This document shows, piece after piece, positions 7,344 to 16,500 of a stretch of DNA of 61,351 nt; the stretch's first letter is position 1, and every line of letters starts with the position of its first letter. Below the pieces are notes generated by a model, which was not told where the DNA came from, searched no databases, and was given only the letters and a program-made list of their open reading frames with translations. Made by a program: the position numbers and the translations under genes. This stretch comes from Elusimicrobiota bacterium (GTDB taxonomy: Bacteria; Elusimicrobiota; Elusimicrobia; Elusimicrobiales; UBA9959): the NCBI GenBank assembly GCA_009773155.1, contig WOVA01000011.1:1-61351 (forward strand), in the 5' to 3' direction.

Positions 7344-10300
7344 ATGAACTCCAGGAACGACAACACCCCCGCTCCCATCGCCATTGTCGGCATCGGCTGC
7401 CTTTTCCCGAAAGCCGGGAACGCCCGGCGCTTCTGGGCCAACATCAGGAGCGGTGCGGACGCCATCACCGAAGTCCCGGCCTCTCACTGGCTGCCCGAGG
7501 AACATTACCACACCGACCCGAAGCGGCCCGACATGACCTACGCCCGCCGCGGCGGCTTCATCCTGCCCGTCGATTTCGACCCGTCCGAGTTCGGCCTGGC
7601 CCCCAACGCGCTCGAAGCGACGGACAGCGCCCAGTTGCTGGGACTGTTGACCGCGAAGATGGCGCTCGAGGACGCGGGCTACGGCCCCGGCCGCGATTTC
7701 GACCGGAGCCGGGTCAGCGTCATAATGGGCGTGACCGGCGCGCTGGAGCTGGTCATACCGCTGGGCGCGCGGCTCGGCCACCCCAAGTGGCGCAAGGCGC
7801 TGTCCGAGTTCGGCATAACCGGCGCCGACGCCGACGCGATCGTCGCCCGCATGCAGGAGGACTATGTCCCCTGGCAGGAAGCCTCTTTCCCCGGCCTGCT
7901 GGGCAATGTCGTGGCCGGCCGCATAGCCAACCGCTTCAACCTGGGCGGCACCAACTGCGTGGTGGACGCGGCCTGCGGCAGCTCGCTGAGCGCGGTGCAT
8001 ATGGCCTCGCTGGAGCTGCAGGCGGGACGGTCGCCGATGGTGGTCACCGGCGGAGTGGACTGCTTCAACGACATCTTCATGTATATGTGCTTCAGCAAGA
8101 CCCCGGCGCTGTCCGCCTCCGGCGACGCCAGACCTTTCGACGCCTCCGCCGACGGCACGGCCCTGGGCGAGGGCCTGGGCATGCTGGTCATGAAGCGCCT
8201 CGAAGACGCCGTGCGCGACGGCGACCGCGTCTATTCCGTCCTCAAAGGCGTCGGCTCCTCCTCGGACGGCAAGGGCAAGGCTATATACGCGCCCAGTTCC
8301 GAAGGCCAGGCCCGCGCGCTACGCGAGGCCTACCGCGTGGCGGGGATCTCCCCCTCCACCGTGGAACTGGCGGAGGCTCACGGCACCGGCACCACCGTCG
8401 GCGACGGCGTGGAACTGGACGCGCTGGACGAGGTCTACCGGGAAGCCCGCAGGGACGGGGCCTGGTGCGCCCTCGGCTCGGTCAAGTCGATGATAGGCCA
8501 CACCAAGGCCGCGGCCGGCTCGGCCGGCCTGATAAAGGCCTCGCTGGCCCTCTACAACAAGACGCTTCCCCCGACGATAAAGGTCAAGACCCCGCTGAAA
8601 AAACTGGCCGAAGGGACCACTCCCTTCTACCTCAACGCCGAACCGCGGCCATGGATAAAGAAGGACCACCCGCGCCGCGCGGCCGTCAGCGCGCTGGGCT
8701 TCGGCGGCTCCAATTTCCACGCCGTGCTGGAAGAATATTCCCCCGACAAAAAAAACCCCGACTGGGACGGCGACTGTCAGCTGGCCGTCTTCTCCGGCAG
8801 TGACGCCGGCGAGATAAGCGCTAAGTTGGCGCCCTGGAAGGACCTGGACTGGGACGGCGTACGGCTGGCGGCGATGAAGTCACGCGCCGCCTTCGACCCG
8901 TCGGCGCCCGCGCGCCTGGCTTTCGTCGCGGAGCGCGACCAGGACTGGCGGAAAGTAATAGCGGCCGCCGTCTCGGGCCTGTCCTCCCGGAGCGAAGCCT
9001 CCTGGACGACTCCCGAAGGAGTGTATTTTTCCTCGGCCGCGCCGGCGCCCCTGGCCGTGCTTTTCCCCGGCCAGGGAGCGCAGTATCCAGGTATGCAGCG
9101 CGACATAGCCTGCCGCTTCCCGCAGGCGCTGGAGACGCTCGCCGCCGCGGACAAGGCTTTCGGCGGCGATAAACCCCTCTCGGACTACCTCTACCCCCGT
9201 TCGGCCTTCACCCCCGAAGCGAAGCGCCGCCAGGAAGACGAGCTCCGGGACACCCGCGTTGCCCAGCCCGCTCTCGGCGCGGCCTCGCTGGGGAACTGGC
9301 GCGCGCTGGCCGCCTTCGGACTTAAGCCCGCGGCCTTCGCCGGCCACAGCTACGGCGAACTGCCCGCCCTCTGCGCCGCCGGGGTCTTCGGCGACGCCGA
9401 CCTCTTCGCTCTTTCTAAACTGCGCGGCGACCTTATGGCCGCCGGCGATGGCGCCGGCCCCCTGACCGGCTCCGGCGACCGCGGCGGCATGATCGCCGTC
9501 CAGGCGCCGCTGGCCGAAGTAGAGAAAGCGATGAAGGAAGAGGGGATGGACCTCGTCATCGCCAACAAGAACACCCCCGCCCAGTTCGTGCTCTCGGGCG
9601 CCACGCCGGAGATAGAGCGCGCGGCGGAGCGACTTGCCGCGCGCGGCCTCAAATGCACGCGCCTGCAGGTCTCGGCCGCCTTCCACAGCCCGCTGGTCGC
9701 CGGAGCGCAGAAAGAATTCGCGGCCGGGCTCGGCAAAGTGAAGTTCAATAAGCCGTCCGCCGCCGTCTACGCCAATAAGACCGCCGGTCTCTATCCCGAA
9801 AGCCAGGACAAGGCCCGCGAGACGCTGGCCTCGCAGCTGGCTTCGCCGGTCGAGTTCACGGCGATGATCGAGAAGATGTACGCCGACGGGATCCGGACCT
9901 TCCTCGAGGTCGGCCCCGGCTCGCGGCTGACCAGCATGGCCGGACAGATACTGGCCGGCAAGGAGCATTCCGCTCTCGCGCTGGACGCCTCGGCCGGCAG
10001 GAAGAACGGCGTGGCCGACATGGCCCGCGCGCTGGCGCGGCTGGCCTCGCTGGGCTGCGCCATGTACCTCTCCGCCTGGGAAGGCGGCGAAGAAGGGACC
10101 AGGGACGCCGACAGAAAGATCTCGAAACTGGCCGTAAAGCTGACCGGCGCGGGCTACCGCTCGCCGCGCAAGCCCTCCACATCCCCCAAGCGGCAGATCG
10201 GCTCGCAGCGCGCCGCAGCGCCCTCCGGGTTCACACCCGCGGCATCGGCGGGGGACACCATGCGGCCGGTCGCAGAGCTCCCGGCACCGACTGCGGGCAA

Positions 10301-13300
10301 TGCCGCCCTGTTCCGGCATGGTGTCCCCGTACCGTTGGTCTCCGAAGCCATGCGCATAACGCAGGAGAGCATGGCCGCAATGCAGCGGCTGCAGGAGCAG
10401 ACCGCCGTCCTGCACGCCAGGTTCCTCGAGGGACAGGAGGCGGCCCAGCGCTCCTTCCAGGCCCTCATCGACCAGCAGCGGGCGCTGTTGGGCGGGATCC
10501 CGATGCCGTTCCCGGCCGGGGACGCCATGCGACATAGTGTCCCCGTTCCGCTCCCCGTTCAGCCGACGGCGGCCGCTCCCGCATCGGCTCGATCCGCCGG
10601 TCCCGACGTGTCGAGGGTTCTGCTCGAGATAGTCTCCGGCCAGACCGGCTATCCCGTCGAATCGCTCAATCCCGACATGGACATGGAGTCCGACCTCGGC
10701 ATAGATTCCATCAAGCGCGTGGCCATACTTTCGGAACTGCAGGAGAAGCTCCCGCAGGCCCCGCGCATCACGCCCGAACAGCTGGGCACCATTCGCACGC
10801 TGCGCCAGGTAGGCGACTATCTCTCGGCCGGCATGCCCGCGCAAGCCGCTCCCGCCGCGGCCGCTGCCGCGGCGCCGTCGCAGGCCGCCGGCGCCGACGC
10901 GTCGAAGGTGCTGCTCGAGATAGTCTCCGGCCAGACCGGCTATCCCGTCGAATCGCTCAACCCCGACATGGACATGGAATCCGACCTCGGCATAGATTCC
11001 ATCAAGCGCGTCGCCATACTCTCCGAACTCCAGGAGAAACTCCCGCAGGCCCCGCGCATCACGCCCGAACAGCTCGGCACCATACGCACCCTGCGCCAGG
11101 TGGCGGCCCATCTAGCGTCAGCGGGGGACACCATGCCGCATGGTGTCCCCGTACAATCTGCCGCGGCGGCGCCCGCCATGGAAACGGAGATAGTGCGCGA
11201 AGTCCTGAAACTCGCGGACCTCGACCAGTCCGCCCGCGGAGAGGCGCTGAAGCTGGACAAGTCGCTGCCCGTCTGGATAACCGACGACGGCACCCCGCTG
11301 GCCGACGCCATCGTGAAAGACCTGTCCGTCCGCGGCTTCAAGGCCGAAAAGATCTCCATCGACGGCCGCACAGTTCCGGCCGCCCTGGCGGCGCTGGTAA
11401 TACTGGCCCCGGCCGCCAGGCTGGAAAGAAATAAATTCTGGAACGCCGAGTCGGAGGCTTTCCTCAAGAAAGCGTTCCGTCTGGTCCGCTCCGCCGGGCC
11501 CGCCCTGCGCGCCGCCGGCCATGGTGCCGGCGCCTCTGACGGCAAGGCCGGCGGAGCCTGCCTGGTCACCGTGGCGCGCATGGACGGAAGCTTCGGTCTC
11601 GCCGGCCTGAAGGCCGAACAGGACCCCGTCTTCGGCGGCCTGGCCGGCCTGGCCAAGACCGCGGCCCGCGAATGGCCCGAAGTGGCCTGCCGCGCCCTCG
11701 ACGCCGCCTCCGGCTGGGGCCACACCGTCTCCGTGGCGCGCGCGGTGGCCGACGAACTGTTCTTTAGCGGGCCCGTAGAACTGGGCCTCTCGGAAACAGG
11801 CGGCAAAGTGGTGCTTCTCAGCTCCTCCGAAAGGTCCGCTCCCGGCAAGTTCCCTCTCTCCAAGGGCGACGTGGTCCTGATAACCGGCGGGGCGCGCGGC
11901 GTCACCGCCGAAGCCGCGGCCGCGCTGGCCGGGGCCTGCGGCGCCGCGCTGGCCGTGCTGGGCCGCAGCCCGCTGCCCGCGGCCGAAGAGCCCTGGCTGG
12001 CCGCCTGCTCTACCGACGCGGACATAAAGAAAACCCTCATCTCCCGGAATCCCGGCATGACGCCGAAAGAAGCCGGCGAGCGCTGCGCCCGGATACTGGC
12101 CGCCCGCGAGATACGCTCGCAGCTCAACCGCTTCGAGGCGGCCGGCTCGAAGGCCGCCTATTACTCCGCCGATATCCGCGACGCCGCGGCGGTCGCCGAT
12201 ACCGTCGCCAGGATAAAGAAGGACCTCGGCCCGGTGCGCGGCCTGGTGCACGGCGCCGGCGTGCTGGCCGACAAGCTCATACTCGACAAGACCGACGCGC
12301 AGTTCGACTCCGTCTTCGACACCAAGGTCGGCGGCCTGCGCAACCTCCTCTCCGCGCTGGACCTCGCCGCGCTCAAGGCGGTCGCGCTCTATTCCTCGTC
12401 AACCGCCCGCTTCGGCCGCGCGGGGCAATGCGACTACGCCATGGCCAACGAGGTCCTCAATAAGACCGCCAGCCTCCTGGCGCGGCGCCTGCCCGGTTGC
12501 CGCGTCGCCTCCTTCAACTGGGGCCCGTGGGACGGCGGCATGGTCAATGACGGCCTGAAAGCCCTCTTCGCCAGGGAAGGCGTCGGCGTCATCGGCCTGG
12601 CGGAAGGCGGTAAATTCCTGGCCGACGAGCTGGCCTCGCCCGATGGCCCGGCCGAGGTCGTGGCGGTCTCCAGGCCCGTACCTTTCTCACAGCCGGCCGC
12701 CCAGGCCCCCGCGGGCAATACGGGTCTCTCCCGCGCCTTCGAGCTGAATGTCTCCGTGGCCGACTGCCCTTTCCTGCGCTCCCACGTCATCAACGGCCGG
12801 GCCGTGGTGCCCACCGCCGTGATGGTGGAATGGCTGGCCCACGCGGCGCTGCACGGCAATCCCGGCCTGCTCTTCCACGGCTTCGACGGCCTGAAGATCT
12901 ACAAGGGCATACTCCTGCCCGACGGGGCCTACAAGGTCTCCGCGCTGGCCGGCAGGTCCGTTAAAAAGGACGGCCTGTTCCGCGTGACCGCGGAACTGCG
13001 CGGCCCCGGCGGCGAACTGCACGCCGGCGCCGAAATAGTATTGGCGGCCTCGCTGCCCGCGGCGCCCGCCCCGGCGCCCGAATTCCCGCTCAAGCCCTAT
13101 CCCATGACGGCCGACAAAGCTTACGCCGAAGTGCTCTTCCACGGCGAGGACATGCGCTTCATCCGCTCCGTCGCCGGCTTCTCCGAAAAGGGCATAGTCC
13201 TCGACGCCGCCGCGGCGCTGCCGCCGGCCTCGTGGATGCGCGGCGCCCCGCGCGACCGCTGGCTGGCCGAGCCCGCCGCGCTCGACGCCGCTTTCCAGGG

Positions 13301-13568
13301 CCTGATACTCTGGACCTTCGGCGACTCCGGCGCCTGCTCGCTGCCCAATGCGGCGGCTTCCTACAGGCAGTACGCCGCTTTCCCGGACAAGGGGACCCGG
13401 GTCAAGGCCCGCGTGACCCGCTCGGCGGAGCACGCCTGCTCGGCCGACATAGATTTCACCGACGAGAAGGGACGGCTGGCGGCCCGGCTGGAAGGCTACG
13501 AGGCCACGGTCGACCCCGCCCTTAACGCCGCTTTCCGCAGGAAGGAGCTCAGCACAAAAACAGGATGA
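7344..13568 (+). CDS. pfaA: PUFA synthase PfaA (Pfa2): KS-MAT-ACP-ACP-KR-DH
   Basis: Iterative type I PUFA synthase, 2074 residues. Domains in order: ketosynthase about 10-460 with active Cys211 (DAACGSS); malonyl transferase about 565-880 with Ser669 in GHSYG; two acyl-carrier domains with phosphopantetheine Ser1122 and Ser1219 (both DLGIDSIKR); ketoreductase about 1290-1790, including a structural half and the NADPH loop TGGARGVTAE; and a C-terminal PKS-type dehydratase hot-dog with the HxxxGxxxxP motif as HVINGRAVVP near residue 1815. The ACPs need a phosphopantetheinyl transferase (PfaE-like) that is not in this window. Only two ACPs is low for PUFA synthases. Three palindromes and one 51-bp repeat lie in-frame in the linkers around the ACPs. 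The stop overlaps the pfaC start (ATGA). Confidence 0.95.
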   Translation: MNSRNDNTPAPIAIVGIGCLFPKAGNARRFWANIRSGADAITEVPASHWLPEEHYHTDPKRPDMTYARRGGFILPVDFDPSEFGLAPNALEATDSAQLLGLLTAKMALEDAGYGPGRDFDRSRVSVIMGVTGALELVIPLGARLGHPKWRKALSEFGITGADADAIVARMQEDYVPWQEASFPGLLGNVVAGRIANRFNLGGTNCVVDAACGSSLSAVHMASLELQAGRSPMVVTGGVDCFNDIFMYMCFSKTPALSASGDARPFDASADGTALGEGLGMLVMKRLEDAVRDGDRVYSVLKGVGSSSDGKGKAIYAPSSEGQARALREAYRVAGISPSTVELAEAHGTGTTVGDGVELDALDEVYREARRDGAWCALGSVKSMIGHTKAAAGSAGLIKASLALYNKTLPPTIKVKTPLKKLAEGTTPFYLNAEPRPWIKKDHPRRAAVSALGFGGSNFHAVLEEYSPDKKNPDWDGDCQLAVFSGSDAGEISAKLAPWKDLDWDGVRLAAMKSRAAFDPSAPARLAFVAERDQDWRKVIAAAVSGLSSRSEASWTTPEGVYFSSAAPAPLAVLFPGQGAQYPGMQRDIACRFPQALETLAAADKAFGGDKPLSDYLYPRSAFTPEAKRRQEDELRDTRVAQPALGAASLGNWRALAAFGLKPAAFAGHSYGELPALCAAGVFGDADLFALSKLRGDLMAAGDGAGPLTGSGDRGGMIAVQAPLAEVEKAMKEEGMDLVIANKNTPAQFVLSGATPEIERAAERLAARGLKCTRLQVSAAFHSPLVAGAQKEFAAGLGKVKFNKPSAAVYANKTAGLYPESQDKARETLASQLASPVEFTAMIEKMYADGIRTFLEVGPGSRLTSMAGQILAGKEHSALALDASAGRKNGVADMARALARLASLGCAMYLSAWEGGEEGTRDADRKISKLAVKLTGAGYRSPRKPSTSPKRQIGSQRAAAPSGFTPAASAGDTMRPVAELPAPTAGNAALFRHGVPVPLVSEAMRITQESMAAMQRLQEQTAVLHARFLEGQEAAQRSFQALIDQQRALLGGIPMPFPAGDAMRHSVPVPLPVQPTAAAPASARSAGPDVSRVLLEIVSGQTGYPVESLNPDMDMESDLGIDSIKRVAILSELQEKLPQAPRITPEQLGTIRTLRQVGDYLSAGMPAQAAPAAAAAAAPSQAAGADASKVLLEIVSGQTGYPVESLNPDMDMESDLGIDSIKRVAILSELQEKLPQAPRITPEQLGTIRTLRQVAAHLASAGDTMPHGVPVQSAAAAPAMETEIVREVLKLADLDQSARGEALKLDKSLPVWITDDGTPLADAIVKDLSVRGFKAEKISIDGRTVPAALAALVILAPAARLERNKFWNAESEAFLKKAFRLVRSAGPALRAAGHGAGASDGKAGGACLVTVARMDGSFGLAGLKAEQDPVFGGLAGLAKTAAREWPEVACRALDAASGWGHTVSVARAVADELFFSGPVELGLSETGGKVVLLSSSERSAPGKFPLSKGDVVLITGGARGVTAEAAAALAGACGAALAVLGRSPLPAAEEPWLAACSTDADIKKTLISRNPGMTPKEAGERCARILAAREIRSQLNRFEAAGSKAAYYSADIRDAAAVADTVARIKKDLGPVRGLVHGAGVLADKLILDKTDAQFDSVFDTKVGGLRNLLSALDLAALKAVALYSSSTARFGRAGQCDYAMANEVLNKTASLLARRLPGCRVASFNWGPWDGGMVNDGLKALFAREGVGVIGLAEGGKFLADELASPDGPAEVVAVSRPVPFSQPAAQAPAGNTGLSRAFELNVSVADCPFLRSHVINGRAVVPTAVMVEWLAHAALHGNPGLLFHGFDGLKIYKGILLPDGAYKVSALAGRSVKKDGLFRVTAELRGPGGELHAGAEIVLAASLPAAPAPAPEFPLKPYPMTADKAYAEVLFHGEDMRFIRSVAGFSEKGIVLDAAAALPPASWMRGAPRDRWLAEPAALDAAFQGLILWTFGDSGACSLPNAAASYRQYAAFPDKGTRVKARVTRSAEHACSADIDFTDEKGRLAARLEGYEATVDPALNAAFRRKELSTKTG
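10251..10328. repeat. 27-bp palindrome split by a 51-bp insertion, in pfaA
   Basis: The left part (GGGGACACCATGCGG, 10251-10265) and right part (CATGGTGTCCCC, 10317-10328) together restore a perfect 27-bp palindrome. They are separated by exactly 51 bp of another repeat (10266-10316). The total of 78 bp keeps the reading frame. The site lies in the MAT-ACP linker at residues 970-995. Confidence 0.92.
10263..10316 (+). repeat. 54-bp repeat, copy A (51-bp insert), nested in the palindrome
   Basis: This block recurs in inverted orientation at 20261-20314, with 51 of 54 positions identical by my alignment. Shared core segments include GGTCGCAGAGCTCCCGGCAC and CGACTGCGG. Here it is inserted one base from the centre of a 27-bp palindrome and adds 17 residues without a stop. 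Confidence 0.9.
10518..10544. repeat. 27-bp palindrome, diverged copy in pfaA
   Basis: Reads GGGGACGCC at the left end and AGTGTCCCC at the right end, with centre ATGCGACAT. It is translated as GDAMRHSVP from residue 1059, in the linker just before the first ACP. Confidence 0.9.
10618..11098 (+). repeat. tandem ACP-domain duplication in pfaA
   Basis: Two ACP-coding blocks, about 10618-10807 and 10909-11098, are offset by exactly 291 bp and nearly identical at the DNA level. Most differences are silent third positions. This indicates a recent tandem duplication or ongoing gene conversion between the ACPs. The intervening linker is Ala/Pro-rich. Confidence 0.92.
11124..11150. repeat. 27-bp palindrome in pfaA after the second ACP
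   Basis: Perfect arms with loop GCCGC, read as GDTMPHGVP from residue 1261, between ACP2 and the ketoreductase structural region. The left flank GCGTCAGCG resembles that of other extended copies. Confidence 0.95.
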
Positions 13569-16500
13569 AGGAACAGCCCATCGCCATAGTCGGCGCCGGA
13601 GGGATCTTCCCCGGCGCGCCGGACCTGCGGGCTTTCTGGGACAATGTCGCCGGCGGCGTCTGCTCGTCCCGGGAAGTCCCCGCGGGACGCTGGCTGCTGC
13701 CCGGCGGCGAAGTCTTCGATCCGCAGAAAGGGGCGCCGGACAAGATTTACTCGACCCGGGGCTGCTTCGTGGAGAATTTCAGCCTGGACGCGGCCGGCTT
13801 CGACCTGCGCGCGCCCTTCATCGCCCGGCTGGACCCGGTCTTCCACCTGGCCCTGCACGCGGCCAGGCGGGCTCTGCTCGACGCCGGGGAAAAGCGCGTG
13901 GACCGCGCGCGCACCGGCGTCATCATCGGCAATATAGTCCTGCCTACCGATTCCATCTCGGCGCTGGCCGTGGAGACGCTGCTGCCCGCTTTCGGCGAGG
14001 CCGTGCTCGGACGAAAGATAAAAACACCCGTCGCCACCGACCCGCTCAACGCCCGTCCCGCCGGCCTGCCCGGCGCCGTCATAGCCCGCGCACTGGGCCT
14101 CTCCGGCGGCAGCTTCACTCTCGACGCCGCCTGCGCCTCCTCGCTCTACGCCGTCAAGCTGGCCGTCGACACCCTGCGCGAAGGCCGCGCCGACGCCATG
14201 CTGACCGGCGGCGTTTCGCGCCCCTCTTCGCTCTACACGCAGATGGGCTTTTCGCAGCTGCGCGCCCTCTCCCCGTCGGGCCGCCCCGCTCCCTTCGACG
14301 CGGCCGCCGACGGGCTTGTAGTCGGCGAGGGCGCCGGTATGTTCGTGCTCAAACGCCTGCCCGACGCCGTGCGCGCCGGCGATAAAATTTACGGGCTCAT
14401 CACGGGCATAGGCCTCTCCAACGACGTGGGAGGCAGCCTGCTGGCGCCCAATACTCCCGGCCAGCTCTACGCCATGCGCGCGGCTTACCGCCAGTCCGGC
14501 CTCTCCCCCTCCCAGATAGATCACATAGAATGCCACGCCACCGGCACGCCGACGGGAGACCCGGTGGAGGTGGACAGCCTCCGCGCGCTCTGGGGCGAGC
14601 GCGGCTGGAGCGAAGGGCAGTGCGCGCTGGGCTCGGTCAAGTCCAATGTAGGGCACCTGCTGACGGCGGCCGGCGCGGCCGGGCTCATGAAGACTCTGCT
14701 GGCCTTCGAGAACCGGACCCTGCCCCCGACGGCCAATTTCACCAAGGCCGGCCCGAAGGTACGCCTGGACGGCTCCCCCTTCCGGGTCCTCTCCGCGGCG
14801 GCCGACTGGCCGCAGCGCGACGGGCGCACGCCGCGCCGGGCGGCGGTCAGCGCCTTCGGCTTCGGCGGCATAAACGCCCACGTGCTGGTGGAGGAGTACC
14901 AGTCCTCTTTCGTTCCCGCTTTCAGAAAGCCGAAGACGGCGCCGCCCGCCCCGGTGGCGATAGTCGGCATGGCGGCGCGCTTCGGGGAACTCGCCGGCCT
15001 GCGCGAATTCCAGGAAGCCGCGCTGGGCACCGCGACGGCCGAGCCGGCCGGATTGCCGGCGGCACGGAGCCGCGGCCTGTCGGCGGGGCCCCGGGGTTTC
15101 TACCTGCGCGAAGTGGGCGCCAGGCCCGACGCCTACCGCATACCCCCCAAAGAGATGGAGGAGATGCTGCCGCAGCAGCTGCTCATGCTCGACACCGCCG
15201 CGAGCGCCATAGCCGACGCCGGCGGGAAGGGGCTCGATAATGCCGGCGTCTTCATCGGCCTGGAGCTGGACCAGAACACCACCAATTTCCATTTCCGCTG
15301 GTCGCTGGCCTCTCTCGCGCGCGAGATAGCCGCGGAGAAAGGCTGGAAACTGACGGCGGCACAGGAGAAGGACCTCCTTTCCGCGCTGCGGGAAAAAGCC
15401 GGGCCGGCCCTGTCCGCCAACCGCACGATGGGCGCGCTCGGCGGCATAGTGGCCAGCCGCGTGGCCCGCGAATTCCACGTCGGCGGACCCAGCTTCACCA
15501 TCTCCGCCGGGGAAACCTCCGGCCTGCGCGCGCTGGAGGCCGCGGTGCGCGCGCTGCGCGCCGGCGAGCTGGACACCGCTCTGGCCGGGGCCGTCTCGCT
15601 GGACGGCGACCCCCGCGCGACGGCCTCCTCCTTCACCGCGGGCTCGCCCGCCGGCGAGGGAGCCGCGGCCCTGGTCCTCAAGCGCCTCGACGACGCGGTG
15701 CGCGACGGAGACCGCGTCTACGCCGTGATACGCGGACTCGGTTTCGCCTCGGGCGGCGGAGTCGATTCGCCCGCACCTGCGCCCCGCGCCTGCGCGGCGG
15801 CGATGCGCGAGGCCTACGCCGAAGCGCAGGCCGATCCTTCCACCGTGGGCTACCTGGAGACTCACGGCAGCGGCGCGCCCGCCGAGGACGCCGCGGAGGC
15901 CGAGGCCTTAACCGATTTTTACGGCGTCTCCGCCGCGCCGCTGCCCTGCGCGCTGGGTTCGCTCAAGCCCGTGACCGGCCACACCGGCGCCGCCGCCGGC
16001 CTGGCCGGCGTCGTCAAAGCCGCGCTCGCCCTTTACCAGGAGATACTCCCGCCGTCCGCGCCCGTGAAACCGCTGGCCTCCCTGGCGCGGGCGAAGAAAA
16101 GATTCCACATACCGACCGCGCCGCAGTACTGGCTGCGCAACCGGGCCGAGGGTCCGCGCCGTGCCGCGGTGAACGCGCTGGGCCCCGACGGAAACTGCGC
16201 CCACGTGGTGCTGGAGGCGCTGGAGGGACAGGACGGCGAGCGGCAGCAGTTCGAGCGCCGCCAGCCGCTGGGCGCACGCGCCGAGGCGCTGTTCGCCGTG
16301 GAGGAGGACGACGCCGCCGGCGTGCTGGCCGGGCTCGACGAACTGCGGGGCTGGCTGTCGGAGCGGGAGCCGGGCGCTAACATAGAAAAACTGGCGCGCG
16401 ACTGGTTCGCCGCCGCCGGCCCGCGCCCCGCCAAAAAACGGGCCTGCGTACTGCTGGCCTCCTCCGCCGGGCAGTTGGGCGCCCTCTGCGCCGAGGCCGC

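Noticed and set aside
8880-11111. Long open frames antisense to pfaA, pfaC and the trehalose genes (for example 8880-11111 minus, 13496-15865 minus, 42410-45010 plus)
   Set aside because: They are stop-poor shadows of GC-rich genes, with low-complexity Gly/Arg/Ala composition, no family motifs and no start signals.
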